Part shown: one piece after another, positions 1-10,718 of the stretch
Numbering within the stretch: the stretch's first letter is position 1
Layout of the letters: each line of letters starts with the position of its first letter
Assembly: GCA_021030905.1 (NCBI GenBank)
Contig: JAGFMI010000004.1
Coordinates: 806,001 to 870,000, forward strand
Length of the DNA stretch: 64,000 nt
Direction of reading: 5' to 3'
Source of the DNA: Pyrenula massariospora
Lineage: Eukaryota; Ascomycota; Eurotiomycetes; Pyrenulales; Pyrenulaceae
Position numbers and translations under genes: made by a program
Notes under the pieces: model-generated
Told to the model about the DNA's origin: nothing
Database searches by the model: none
What the model saw: the letters and a program-made list of their open reading frames with translations, nothing else

Positions 1-1
1 C

Positions 2-1312
2 AACTACAACGATGCATACAACACCGAATTGCTGCGGCGTATCTTCAAAGTCTCCGACCGTTTCATAGCTTTACGGGCTGCAGGTAAAAGGTCCTGTTGT
101 AAAGTTTCTTGCTGTTGTGCTAAGAGTATGGATATAAGGCAGATACCAGTTGTTAGCAGAGATGACTGAATCAGCTGGACGAGACGACGCGAATTATCGG
201 TTCTATTGTGACAACGATCCCCAAAACGCAGATGGGAGTTCAAGATGGAAACCTCGTCCAGATCCGAGCCCCATGCCCTCTCCGCCAGGCCGATACTGGC
301 CACAACGGATGAGACTGAGATACCCGACGGGGCTCCCTCATGTCCCATATATGGAATTTGTTGACCCAGGCAATACTGCCCTTTGATTCTTCTCACTCCT
401 CTGCTGACACTGATATGTTTTAGACAATGGCATTTTCCTGGGTCCTTCCCAAGGTTGCCAAGCTCCTAACACCCAAGTGGGGACATACTTTCCAGCACAT
501 GAATATGGTGCACGTGGGCAATTCTCGCACTTGCCCCCCGATAGGGCCACAATCACTGTGTGTAGTCCCTTCTTAGCTGCTACTGGCGATCAAGCACTGC
601 TAACCGAAGGATCACTCCAGCTCTGCGATTTTCAGATAAACCTTCTCCCCATCCACTCTATCGACATGATACCTGGGGAAGGAAATCTTGCATATGCTAT
701 CCACGTAGCAGGGCTAAGGCTGGAGGATCTTAGGTCATTCTCAGCTACAGTCATGCTTCACGCGGTTCGTCCTTTGCCCTGAAAACTGACCTGCTCAATT
801 CTCACGACTACAAAACAGTTCTTCCATCTACCTCCTTTGGACCGTCAGTATCCCTGGACCCACTTCTCACCACCTTTGCTCATGATCACTGTCATCGATC
901 CGACGCTATTGCGATTTTAGCACGCACTACTCCTACCCGCTCCAGCCATCTCCCTCTTTGCCTTCTCATTTGTCGGCTACTCCACAAGCGCACACTAACG
1001 CCCCACCTCCCAGGCCGGGACGTAGTCTCCCCATCGAACCGAAATGCAAAAGCCCTCGGCTGGCGCAACATCCAAGCGCTCAACACCGAACAAAGCATTC
1101 GCAACGCAGACAACTACGTCTTCTACGGCCTGGTATGTACTTCCCCGACCGTGACCGAGCCGGAGCCGGAAGCTCTAACCAGACCTCAGCTCGCCACGCT
1201 TGCCGACCGCGGCTGGCGTCTCACCATGAGCAACGACCTCAGATGGCACGGCGGGGCGTTGGAGTTTGATAGAGCGTTGATGTTCATGCCTCACGAACTA
1301 GTCCTGAGATGA
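2..1312 (+). CDS. Secreted M35-like metallopeptidase homologue, 5' end outside the window, zinc motif altered
   Basis: Six exons join in frame: 2-83, 160-369, 424-764, 819-843, 1014-1132 and 1190-1312. The start and any signal peptide lie before the window. The product resembles fungal 'putative peptidase' proteins of the M35/zincin type. It has a YCDNDP segment followed by RW, an ATITVC segment, the zinc-site region MLHAFFH and the downstream helix NADNYVFYGLLATLADRGW. The expected HExxH reads H-A-F-F-H, so the catalytic Glu is replaced by Ala (codon GCG at 762-764). Intron 370-423 uses a GC donor; the others are GT-AG. The intron at 1133-1189 is 57 nt and stopless, so its removal is inferred from protein fit. 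I infer a secreted, probably inactive protein or a gene early in decay. Confidence 0.6.
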
Positions 1313-1351
1313 GACACACACAAAACGAGAAGCGGGGAGATCACGGTGTAA

Positions 1352-1827
1352 TAACAGAACGTCGACGATGGACGAGAGCATGTATTACGACACTCAAACT
1401 CTGCCATAGAAACACGACCTCTCATCATGGGCTCATGGATTACTTACCTACTTACTTACATGTATGCTACATCTTACCGGAAATAGGACTGCAACCACCA
1501 CCACCACCACCACCACCACCACCATAGAATACCAATAACGGCCTCAAGAGAAACAATCCCCCCTCCCACCCCCAACGTCGACGATGTTCAGCTCACCACG
1601 TCTTCGCCATTCATCAACAGAACGTAGACGATGAACGCGGACGTATACTAAAACACTCAAACTCTACGCTAGAAACATACCCCTCCCATACCGGGCCCCC
1701 ATGGATTACTTACTCACGCACTCATATGTATACATCGATCTTACCGAGAACGCTCATGCGGCACGAAGCCCGCCCTCTCCACAGAAATCCCAATAAAAGG
1801 TCTCAACAGGAAAAACACCCCTTCACA
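1352..1827. repeat. Diverged tandem duplication, two units of about 215 bp at an offset of about 262 bp
   Basis: Unit 1 is about 1352-1567 and unit 2 about 1614-1827. Both share, in order, an ACAGAACGT(C/A)GACGATG start, an ACACTCAAACTCT block, a CATGGATTACTTAC block, an ATCTTACCG block and an end with ATACCAATAA/ATCCCAATAA followed by GG(C/T)CTCAA. The copies differ at many positions, so the duplication is old. Unit 1 also carries the ACC run. Confidence 0.65.
1494..1524. repeat. (ACC)10 microsatellite
   Basis: Ten uninterrupted ACC units followed by A. The run lies in non-coding DNA inside the first duplication unit and is absent from the second, so it expanded after or independently of the duplication. 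Confidence 0.9.
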
Positions 1828-2171
1828 CTTATTCAGCTCGGCACAGTACATCTTCACCATATATGCCAACCCAGTTTTATCGCCAAAGTTGCGCATCTTT
1901 ACAAGCATCCGTAGAAGCACCCGTACGAACATCCCTATAAGGGCACTTACATAGATATGCCCCCCTTCGCCTTCGGTGCATACAGCAAAAGCAAAATCAA
2001 CTTTTGAAACCAGGAAATGAATTGAGCGTGCCAGCCGTTGTCTTGCGCTACCTCTGCGCGCTCCAGGAGCAACCTAGATAAGGAAACTAAAACCAACGAG
2101 TTTGCCGTAACCCGTGTTTCTGGAGCCCGGTGATCTCTGGTGTTGAAACTCGGTTCTGTCTCTCTCCGATA

Positions 2172-2194
2172 CGGCGCGGCGCGGCGCGGCGCGG
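2172..2194. repeat. Short GCGGC pentanucleotide run
   Basis: About four to five perfect GCGGC/GGCGC units in a row, just before the G-rich minisatellite tract. Confidence 0.85.
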
Positions 2195-2332
2195 TGTAGA
2201 CTGTGTATCGCCGTGGAGGTTGGGCTGGTGATTCGCTGCGGGCTGTTTCTCGGTGGTGGTTTGGGGGTTCGGGATTAGATGGATAGAGATGGGATTGTGA
2301 GGTTGGGGGTTGGGGTGAGGGTGTGGAGGAAA

Positions 2333-2605
2333 GTGTGGTTTAGATATAGAGGGGAGTGTAGTTTAGATGTAGAGAAGAGTGCAATTTAGGTATGGAGGAG
2401 GTGTGGTTTAATATTAGATAAGAGTGTGATTGGGCATAGGGGAGATTGTGATATAAGTATAGAAGAGTGTGTGATTTGGATATAGAGAAAGGTATGATTT
2501 AGATCTAGAGGAAAGTGTATTTTGGATATAGAAAAGTTTAAATTTAGATGTAGAGAAGAGTGTAATGTAAGTAAAGAGAAGAGTATGGCATGGATATAGA
2601 GGAGA
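2333..2605. repeat. Purine-rich degenerate minisatellite, about 12 units of about 23 bp
   Basis: Units follow the pattern GTGTGRTTTAGATATAGAGRAGA. About twelve can be read head to tail, each ending in a GAGRAGA/GAAGA-like block and restarting with GTGT/GTAT. Unit length varies between about 21 and 24 bp and units differ at several positions. The + strand is strongly purine-rich with almost no C, so strand asymmetry is marked across the whole array. Confidence 0.8.
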
Positions 2606-3102
2606 GTACAGGAGGGATGAGAACGGCGGGTATCGATTTGAGTTAGTTTTCTTTAGGATGTGGCGTTGTAGGGTGAGGATCTGAGGAAATGGTAGGGGGT
2701 TTGGAAGGGGTCACGGAGATAGGGCTAGGGAGATGGGATAAGAGGAGGCGGAGCGGGGGAATTGAATGGGATATCGTTGGGGTCGTGGCGTAAGAGGCCG
2801 TGGTTTGCCAAGCATGGCACAGCCGGTGGGGTTCCTGTGAAACGGTGGTGGACATTTGGGAAAGGGAGGAGAAGTTAGGTGTTGATGTCTAGATTAATAG
2901 GTACGGCTAGGGAGAGTAAATGCGAGGCTGGACAGAATTCTCAATATTGATCTGATATCTATCAGACAGATCGTCTGATTTGTATTGTATTTTCTTAACC
3001 TCGCCAGAAAACCGACATGTATCCACCATCGGATCCAAAAAAGCCCAAAAGCGCAAACAGTCTCCTCTCCACCCTCACGCCACCTCCCCCAAACCATCCC
3101 CA

Positions 3103-4682
3103 TCAACCTCCCCCACCTTCCCCTTCCCCCCTCAGCCGTCCCTCCAACCCCCCAACCCCCATCCCATCTCCCCCCACCCCCGCCGCAACCAACCCCCTCA
3201 CAGCCTTCAAGCTAAACTCCCTCCTCCCCCCACTCCCCTCTCCATGTTCCCAAACCAACTGCTCCCCCGCCCTCCGCGCAAACTCCCCCGTCTCCCGCGG
3301 CATGCGCAGCTTATCGTACCCCAGCGCGGCGAGCGTGTACGCATCAGCAACACAGCATTCGAGGTGCTCCTGTTCATAGAGCGAGAGCAGTTCGGCGAGG
3401 GGCTGCGGGGAGGTGAGGTTTAGGGAGGTTGGGAAGGGGGCGAGGATGGCGGATTCGAGGGTGTGGATACGCCTACAATTTTAAGTTTGGGTTTGAGTTA
3501 GGAGAGGGGGGACGAAGGGGGGGCTTACCAGAGGCGCTGGTCCGAGGCGGTCGTATCTTCGGAGTGGGGAGGGGAAGGAAGGGCGGGGAGAGAGCAGGAG
3601 GCGCAGGTGCAGGTGAAGCGGAAGTTGCGGCGGAGGCGGGCTTGGCGGACGGAGCGGACGCGGAGGGAGGAGATGTAGGTTATCGTGAGCTCGGTGCCGG
3701 GGGGGATGTCGCGGACGGCGTGGGTGGTGTGGCGGAGGGTTGTCGGGGACGTGTGGTATGTAAGGCTGTGATGGGCAGGGAGTTGAGCTTTGGGGTTTTG
3801 GTGGGATGAAAGTGGGAGAAGGGGGGAAGTGGGTGGCAGGGTCTAGATGAGGGGGAGGGTTGAGGCCGCAAATGTAAATTGCGGTAACGGGATAGAACAA
3901 AGTATGTGGAGCAAGGAGTCGGGATCTTACTTTGGTCTGCAGTCATGGTTGAGACGAGATGCCCCCGGATAGTTTGCAACATGAGGATTGCCGCCTTCAC
4001 CTGGGAGAGCAAAGTTGAAAGAGTTTGCCATGATGATGGATTTGATTTTGTGATTGGACGAGAGTGACATCTGGGCCATGAAAGCCTTGCGAAGAGGAGG
4101 AGAAAATTTGTTAATAGCTTGTTCAAGGAGACTGTCTTGCGCGTCATCTGGCACAAGGTCTAAAAATTCTTGGTGAATAATGATCGCGGGAAGCTGCGAC
4201 ATTATCATTGTACCGCGAGGAATAGTTCGATTAGCGACGAGGCCGACACCTTTTCCTGGAATGCTTGTTTCATAGAAGGGCGGACTCGAGTCAGAAGAAG
4301 AGTAGGGGTCGTCGAGATCCAAAGATGTCATGTACTCAGGAGCATGTAGGGATTTAAACAGTCTTTCCGCATCGCTGGCAGTGGTGATGAAGACTATCCT
4401 TCGACCAGCACTGGTACTCGAGTGCGAGTAAATGCAGTATTCCCCAACACACTGCAGAGGATTCTCCGAGAACTCATCCGTCGATGTTGAGTACAGCTGC
4501 TCCGTCAGATTCGTGGACAATGGACACGATGGTGCCCAATATGACCATAAAGGACTGATCGAACATGTCTCTATCTCAGCTCGGAGAGGCTTGATGCTTA
4601 CTTGAGATCCCGCTACTTGGTAGAAAGACGATATGGCAAGCAAGAAATACACAGAAAGCGTCATATTGCGGAAAGATATCAA
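3103..4682 (-). CDS. SET-domain protein with an N-terminal signal peptide
   Basis: Exons on the minus strand are 4682-3931, 3765-3529 and 3472-3103, giving 452 aa; both introns are GT-AG. The N-terminus carries a hydrophobic signal-like stretch (MTLSVYFLLAISSFYQVAGS); translation could also begin at this second Met (4664). The SET region starts near residue 136 with SIPGKGVGLVANRTIPRG. It contains the catalytic-site signature NHDCRPN, formed across intron 1, then AVRDIPPGTELTITY, and ends with a post-SET-like CTCASC. The C-terminal half resembles the helical repeat region of SMYD/SET5-like proteins (ADAYTLAALGYDKL). Many Pezizomycotina encode such SET proteins with a signal peptide; their substrate is unknown. 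Histone methylation would not fit entry into the secretory pathway, so the role is open. Confidence 0.8.
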
Positions 4683-5219
4683 ACTAAGACTGCTTCACAA
4701 GCTTTATTGAATGATGATAAAGACGACATGAGGAAAAAGGCAAAAGCAACCAATACTTACCCAGCTACATCAGCGACCGTGGGTTAAAGTACATGTGCCA
4801 TGAAACGTTTCATGTGTGGAGGATCTGTGCGTTGACCGGTTCCAGGAAAGGAGTCAAGTCCTGCCAAGCCCTTAGAATAGCGGAAAGCGGGCTCGCCGAG
4901 CCGCGCAACCCGCACACTTATTCCCTGGCCATTAACTTAAGTTCACCTGTCCCAAGAAAGCAGTTTTAACCTTTTCAAAGGGTAGATCAATATTTACAAC
5001 AAACTATGTACATCGAACAAAGTCTCCAGTCTCCCCTACTCTTCAGCTCCTCGAACAATTTCTGCGGACCAACGTATCGACATTGCCCTTTGATTAAATA
5101 TGTACAACAAGATCATCAATTCCTTTCAAGAGCTCAATTTGATCCCATGACCACCTCATTACCTCTACAGCAGCGCCACTACCACATCACCGACGTGGCT
5201 CGCATATTATCCGCCGTGC
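4683..5219. other. Intergenic spacer between two minus-strand genes
   Basis: This holds the upstream region of the SET gene and the downstream region of the GH55 gene. No ORF with protein-like composition was found; a 100-codon + strand frame at 5006-5308 runs into the GH55 coding region and looks like chance. Confidence 0.5.
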
Positions 5220-7809
5220 TCAACCATTCGTCACAAATCGTGCAATCGTATCCGGATACACATTCACATTATCAGAATAGCGCGCCACACTCGCGCCGTT
5301 TATCTTGACCATGCTCTGGCTCCCAATCGTGCTCAAGCTGTACACATATATGCTATTGCTGCCCTCGAACGATACCATCTCGCTCTGGCAGTTCTCCGGC
5401 CCCGCCTGGTTCGAGCAGGTCGTGCTGTAGTTGTTGAAGAACGAGTAGAACCCTCCGCCGTAGACAAAGATGGTGTTCGAATTGAGGATGCGAAATCCGA
5501 GCGCGTCGCAATTGCCCGGGCGGAGGCATGTGGACGCGTAGTCCGGATCATTGAGGGCAGAGTTTCTCGGGTACGGTTGGGAGATAGCGTCCGGATTCGG
5601 CTGCCAGTACGGCGTCTCGGTCTGCATGAAGCCCGCGAATACGGTATTAGCGTAGGCGAACTGGTATTGGTACAGGGCATGGTGTTCGACGGCGGTGCCG
5701 TAGAGCCACACCGTGGACGCTTCGAGGAGCATGCCTCGGCCTGTGTAGACGGAGATCTGGGTGCTACTTGGGTTGTCGAGATCGTGATCCGCGGTCCAGA
5801 ACCAGGTGTTCTCGAAGTAGGCTCCGATCGCCGTGCTGGTGATATGGATCGACATGTAGGCAGCCATACACGAGGTGGAGACAGCAGCGCCTGTTGGACA
5901 TTGGGGAACTTGGAGGTTGGAGCCAGCGAATCCCCCGATGCGGGTGTGCACATCCCAGACGCCGGATCCTCGGGCGGTGTTGAGATTGTACTCGATTAAG
6001 ACGGCACCTGGGGCAGAACCTTGGGTGCTGACGACCATATCAGACCATTGGACACTGCCCGACTCGCCGGATTTGCCGACCCGGACAACTGGGACAGGGT
6101 TAGTAGCACTGGACCAGAGGCTTCCGCTCGCCAAAATCACAGAATAGGACTCGCCGACGATGCGGGAACCTGCTGGGATGTAGATCGTGTTAGTCACCTT
6201 GTAGTCTCCATGATCGAAGAAGACGATTTGGCCAGATGCTGCGGCGGAATTGATAGCATTTTGGATCGCGGTTGTATCATCCGTCGAACCATCTCCCCTC
6301 GCGCCAGCGCTGCGGATGCTGAGGAAGGATGAGACTGGAAATGTCTCATACTGAGGCTTGGTTTGAGTATACCAATTGGAGCTCCCCGCGGCTAAAAGGG
6401 AACCAGGTCGGGGGACGGGGGTAAATGATCCTTGAAAGGTGGTAGGCCCATTCGGTGTGTACTGATGTCCTTGTCCCCAGGCAGCAATAGTCATCGAGGA
6501 AGTGGTGCCAGCCAGATACGTCCCACTAGGGCCGCGCACAGCAGTGGGCACATTATTGAGAGCCACATTCTCCAGTATCAGGCTCCCGGCGCTGGGAGGA
6601 GAGGAGCTTGTTGTCCAGACAGTATCAACAAACACAGAACAGCCGCTAATAGTGCTGTCAATAATGTTCACAGAGCCGACTTGTTGACTTGCTGAACCTC
6701 CGCCAGTCATTGAAAAGGCGGTGTTGCAATTGGTGATCGTGATGCCTTGATACTGCCAACCCCAGTCCCAGATTTGGGAAATGCCTACAACGGCGTTGGA
6801 AATCCTAAGGTTGCGCGTCGTGAATTGCTGGTTACCAACGTTAGCGCCATATAATCCTCCGGTAATCGTGATGTCAGCGAGAAAGCCGCCGGAACCTATC
6901 AAAATTAGAGTAGTTCTTGGTTAAAATATGGGGGTGCTTGCCGTTCTCGATAAAGATACCCTGCTGCTGCGAGTTAGAAGCTGCCGTCATCCTGATAGCA
7001 ACGTTTTGAATGCTTGTCGCTTGCCCGACCGGCCAATGAATCCCAGTTGCAGCTGTGGCAGCAGGAATGGCGGTCAAATCGAGGACAAGATTCCTGACTT
7101 GTCGGTAGAATACGCCCGTAGAAGTGTAGCCCTGGTTTCCATTACTTTGGTACGGGTCTCCGTCGATGAGTCCCAGTCCAACAAAACCTGCTGTGGCTTT
7201 AATCACGGGCATAGAATTGGGATTTCCAATCAATTGAGTAAAATAATAATCCACGATTGAAGAAGAAATCACATAGGTCCCAGCTGGGAAGTATACAATG
7301 GCCGGGGTGACTGTGGAAGATTGACAAGAGCCAGGAGCACAACGACCGCCAGAGGCGATAGCGGAGTTAATAGCAGCGGTATCATCAGTAACACCATCGC
7401 CTGTAGAACATTATTAGTCATTCTATTTTTACAATTCCGCATGACAGGACATACCAGCAGCACCGTAGTCTTTGACATTACGGAAGACTACGTATCCGGA
7501 AGGATTAGAATTGAAGGCTGCAATGCCCTGGTGGCGTATGTTCGCAAGCCAATATGCTGGATCAGCTACAGCTGCGTTACTTGTGTGGTTGGCATAGACC
7601 GTTTGGTTTCCATAAGTTTTGGGGACCGCTGTTGCTGAAGCGCTTGAGAGTGCCGTAGGTGACGGCGCTATAGTCGGGGCATGATATGTAGTATCGATGT
7701 GAAGCGAGTGTAAAGCGGAAGTTACCACTTGGCTCACTTCGGGAAGGTCCACTAGAGCAGCGGTACTGGCAACCAGGGAACATGAAATTACTGTAGAAAG
7801 GAAGCGCAT
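5220..7809 (-). CDS. Glycoside hydrolase family 55, exo-beta-1,3-glucanase
   Basis: Exons 7809-7455, 7400-6942 and 6895-5220 give 829 aa, a usual GH55 length. The start was placed at the Met that begins a clear signal peptide (MRFLSTVISCSLVASTAA), although the frame is open further upstream. GH55 enzymes are two tandem right-handed beta-helices; the sequence shows it, with GDGVTDDTAAI opening the first half and GDGSTDDTTAIQ opening the second. The family releases glucose from laminarin or wall beta-1,3-glucan outside the cell. Intron 2 (6941-6896, 46 nt) is a GC-AG intron with donor GCAAGC. Only this splice gives the uninterrupted IENGSGGFLAD. The gene looks intact. Confidence 0.93.
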
Positions 7810-8604
7810 GATGAGCGAGACAACATACGGAAAGGGTTTATCTCGACAGAGAGAAACAGCAACAAGGTCCCCATTGCGCTTCACGCGGACCAGCGACTGT
7901 CTTATACCTTTTACCAAGGACCATGGGAAAATGGGAAGGAGCCCATCGCGTTCTGAAAGAGGCAATCAGCGGTTCCGCGAATGATGTTGGCTCTGGTAGA
8001 CGCGCACAGCCCGGCTCCACCATGCCGCCGGCGGTGTGTTCGTCCATGATCACCTGCGCTGGAAATTGCGAGGTCGCATCGAGGTCACGTTGGCCTCGAT
8101 GGGGAGCTAAAATAACCGGTTCAACGAAGGCAAGACGATGGAACAGTGCCTTCTTGGACAACGCCCCCTGGCTAGAGGCTCAGGGGCTGAACGGATGACT
8201 CGCAGACTGATTTTCCGGAACATGACCTGGCTGGATGACCGTGCTGTCGACGGTCACTGGACTGGGAGGGCATCATCGTGGGGAAATGGAGATTTCTTCG
8301 GAGAAAAAGGGGTCGGAGGGAGGTCTGTGTGAGGGTGTTTCCCCGCAGCCACAACGCTCGCTAGCGTCCCCCACGATTTGAGCACAAACTCAACCTCCCC
8401 CAGAATCTGTCACCTCGACGAGGACGTGGAAAGACACAGGCCGCAAGAAAATGTAACGTCATTGGAAAGGGTACTTCGTTCACATGCTTCATACACATAA
8501 CACCATGTATTCCCCACCATCGCAGAAGCAGAAGGTCGAGAGGCCGCACTTTGCCATGGCCCGCTTGCTCATCCACGCCCGCAGAGAAAACTTCGTCCTC
8601 TCCA
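7810..8604. other. Intergenic spacer upstream of the GH55 gene
   Basis: Carries the promoter side of the glucanase gene and the 3' flank of the ankyrin locus. Several short ORFs on both strands overlap each other and lack protein-like patterns. I see no gene here. Confidence 0.5.
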
Positions 8605-10239
8605 TCACCAATCATCCTCTCTATGCGGAAGTACCCCCCTTTCAAACATTTCCGCCTTCCCCGTCTTCGCGGGATCAACTCCCCTAACCCCCAACTCCCG
8701 CAGGGCATCCACCACGCCCCGCCTCGAGTGCACCACCACGGCCCGCAACATCGGGCCAGTCCTTATCACGACCCCTCCGCTCATACCACCCCCCGCCGCC
8801 CTCTGTCGACACGCACGCCCCGCTCCGCCAGCACCCGGCACGACACAGCTCCACCCGTGCTGGCACGCTCTCCCAGCATGGGCCTGCTCGGCCTTGTGCT
8901 GGCGTCCCTCCTCGAGGGAAGAAAGCCCCCGGTGAGAAGAGCAGGCGGATTGCGTGCGGGCTGGCCGGACCGTGCAGCGGCGTCGATCAGGGGGCTGTGG
9001 TGGTGGCCGTGGGGGGTTTGCGGCCGCGGAGAGGAGGAGGAGGTGTGGCCGCGGGATGCGGCGAGGGAGAGCGCGTCGAGGGTGTTAGATCTGCCGTCGA
9101 ACGAGGTGGTATCTGTGTGGGAGAGGAGGAAAGAGACGGTTTTGGTGTGGCCGCACTGGGAGGCGAGCTGGAGGAGATCTTGGTGTGGGGGCTGTGGGGA
9201 TTCAAGGGGGAATTTGTGGGTGCTTACGAGGTAGGAGACGGTAGATGTGGAACCACGGCGAATGGCAGACAGCAGGCATTGGCGGAAGAAGAAAGAGTCT
9301 GTTGGTGCGCGAGGGAGGAGAACGGTGAGCAAGGAGAGTTGGTCGTAGACGATGGCGTCATGAACGGCGTCTCGGGTGGTGTTTGGGGTAGGCGATGGTT
9401 TGTGACACAGAAAGATGTTGACAAGCGAGGTATTGCCAGTTCCGGTTGCTTCACGCATTGCACGGGACTTGTTGATATCCGCCCCGGCAGAAAGGAAGGT
9501 TTGGATTGCATCCATATTACCCTGCATAGCTGCCGTGCTGAGAGGGTCAGAGAAGTACCGGCTGTCTGGGTTGGGGTTTCTGGGGTCGAACTGTGTGATT
9601 GATTGAATGAATGAATGGTAAGCCTAAGTAAGCAGCCATTGCGAGAATCGACCCGCTATCCTCGTGTGGGCTCCGTGGGAGAGCGAACATCTTCTCTTCG
9701 CCACCATTCAACAGACCGAGGACGCTCTTTTCCTTAACTCTCGCCATAGAATCACAAGTGGCCTTCTTGTAAAATGCACTGTCCCTTGGACTGGTAACAC
9801 CATGAGCTTGGCACAAGGACGTGATTTCTCTTGCCGTCTTGCGTAGAGCTTCCAGAACATGATTCTCATTTTCCACTCGGTCATCCACAAATGCACGATA
9901 GAAAAGGATGCGCGAGATCAAGGAGACATCGGGACCCCTGCGAGAACCAAGGTTGGAGGCGCGGTCGAGGAGGAGCCTAGTTGAGATCGTGGCATTAACG
10001 ACTTCTGTGTCAAATTTTCCTAACAAAGCCAGGGTCAACAGGAAATCGAGAATCCAGGTGAGCTGTGGCGGCAAGGAGAGCTCAAATGAAATGCGGCAAA
10101 TTCTTGATCAAAGAACGTAATGATAATACGACTTACTACAGACCAGGCGGGTTATGAATGACCTCTGCAACCCCAACTGCTTGACCGTCTCTTCTAAAAT
10201 TGCTTTGAGAAGCTCCAGAGGCAAATCAAGTAGATGCAT
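8605..10239 (-). pseudogene. Ankyrin-repeat protein gene, apparently frameshifted
   Basis: The start ATG at 10239 opens an F-box-like leader (MHLLDLPLELLKAILEETV). After a GT-AG intron (10136-10020) the frame continues with RKFDTEVVNATISTRLL and helices ending in ILAMAAYLG. From about 9600 the homology moves to another frame (MQGNMDAIQTFLSAGADIN, then further ankyrin units to about 8781). It then moves again to a third frame ending at 8605 (VVVHSRRGVVDALRELGV). The first change falls in a GATT/GAAT tetranucleotide run at 9599-9618 and the second near a run of six G at about 8790. No intron consistent with GT-AG rules restores the frame at either place. Either the gene is a recent pseudogene or these are slippage or assembly errors at repeats. 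Confidence 0.6.
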
Positions 10240-10718
10240 GTCTTAGAACAATTGACGGTCTTTAAACTGATATTTTGAATCCCGTTGACTTTCAAGAAAG
10301 AAATTTCAAGGATTAGCCAGCTTGCCAGCGACCTGATTGTGTTGGAGCCTTTCCCTCAGCCCTTCTCGCTAGATTTAGAGAAGATAGCCTGGTATGGATT
10401 CTGCCTTACGTAGAAACATGGATCAGGCCAAATCCTTCGTCGATTGAGAATGCCCGACAAAAGCGCCGTATATGAATTGACTGGCTCAGTTAGTTGGTAT
10501 GTTTCAAGGTTATGGCGCAGATTATAGGAAGACATTGGTCGGCCTCTTCGCCTACAGGGTCTCAGCGTCTAACCTACTTCGCTTAATGAAAAACGAATTG
10601 TATTGAAAACGTTCCTCCGTACTCATTACAAACGTCGAAACCTAAATACAGGCTATAGCTCGATTGATTCTCGCTCTTCCAAACACCCTGGAGCAGGTCT
10701 ATACGATATAACAAGGAA
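10240..10718. other. Intergenic spacer
   Basis: Upstream region of the ankyrin locus and downstream region of the CFEM gene. No ORF or repeat of note. Confidence 0.5.

Larger units (their letters stand above)
1313..3102. other. Gene-free spacer with several simple and tandem repeats
   Basis: No convincing ORF lies here. The spacer holds a diverged tandem duplication (1352-1827), an ACC trinucleotide run, a GCGGC run and a purine-rich minisatellite, listed separately. The remainder (2606-3102) is G-rich on the + strand. It lies between the peptidase gene and the 3' end of the SET gene, which run towards each other. Confidence 0.6.

Noticed and set aside
1494-2605. Repeats as a possible CRISPR-like array
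   Set aside because: Units are contiguous without unique spacers and the genome is fungal; these are simple and minisatellite repeats.
2980-3423. Three overlapping Pro/Ser-rich + strand frames
   Set aside because: They are the complement of the third SET exon and its GC-rich 3' flank; base skew keeps several frames open.
5333-5953. 206-codon minus-strand frame of Arg/Ser/Thr-rich composition
   Set aside because: A shifted frame within the GH55 coding exon.
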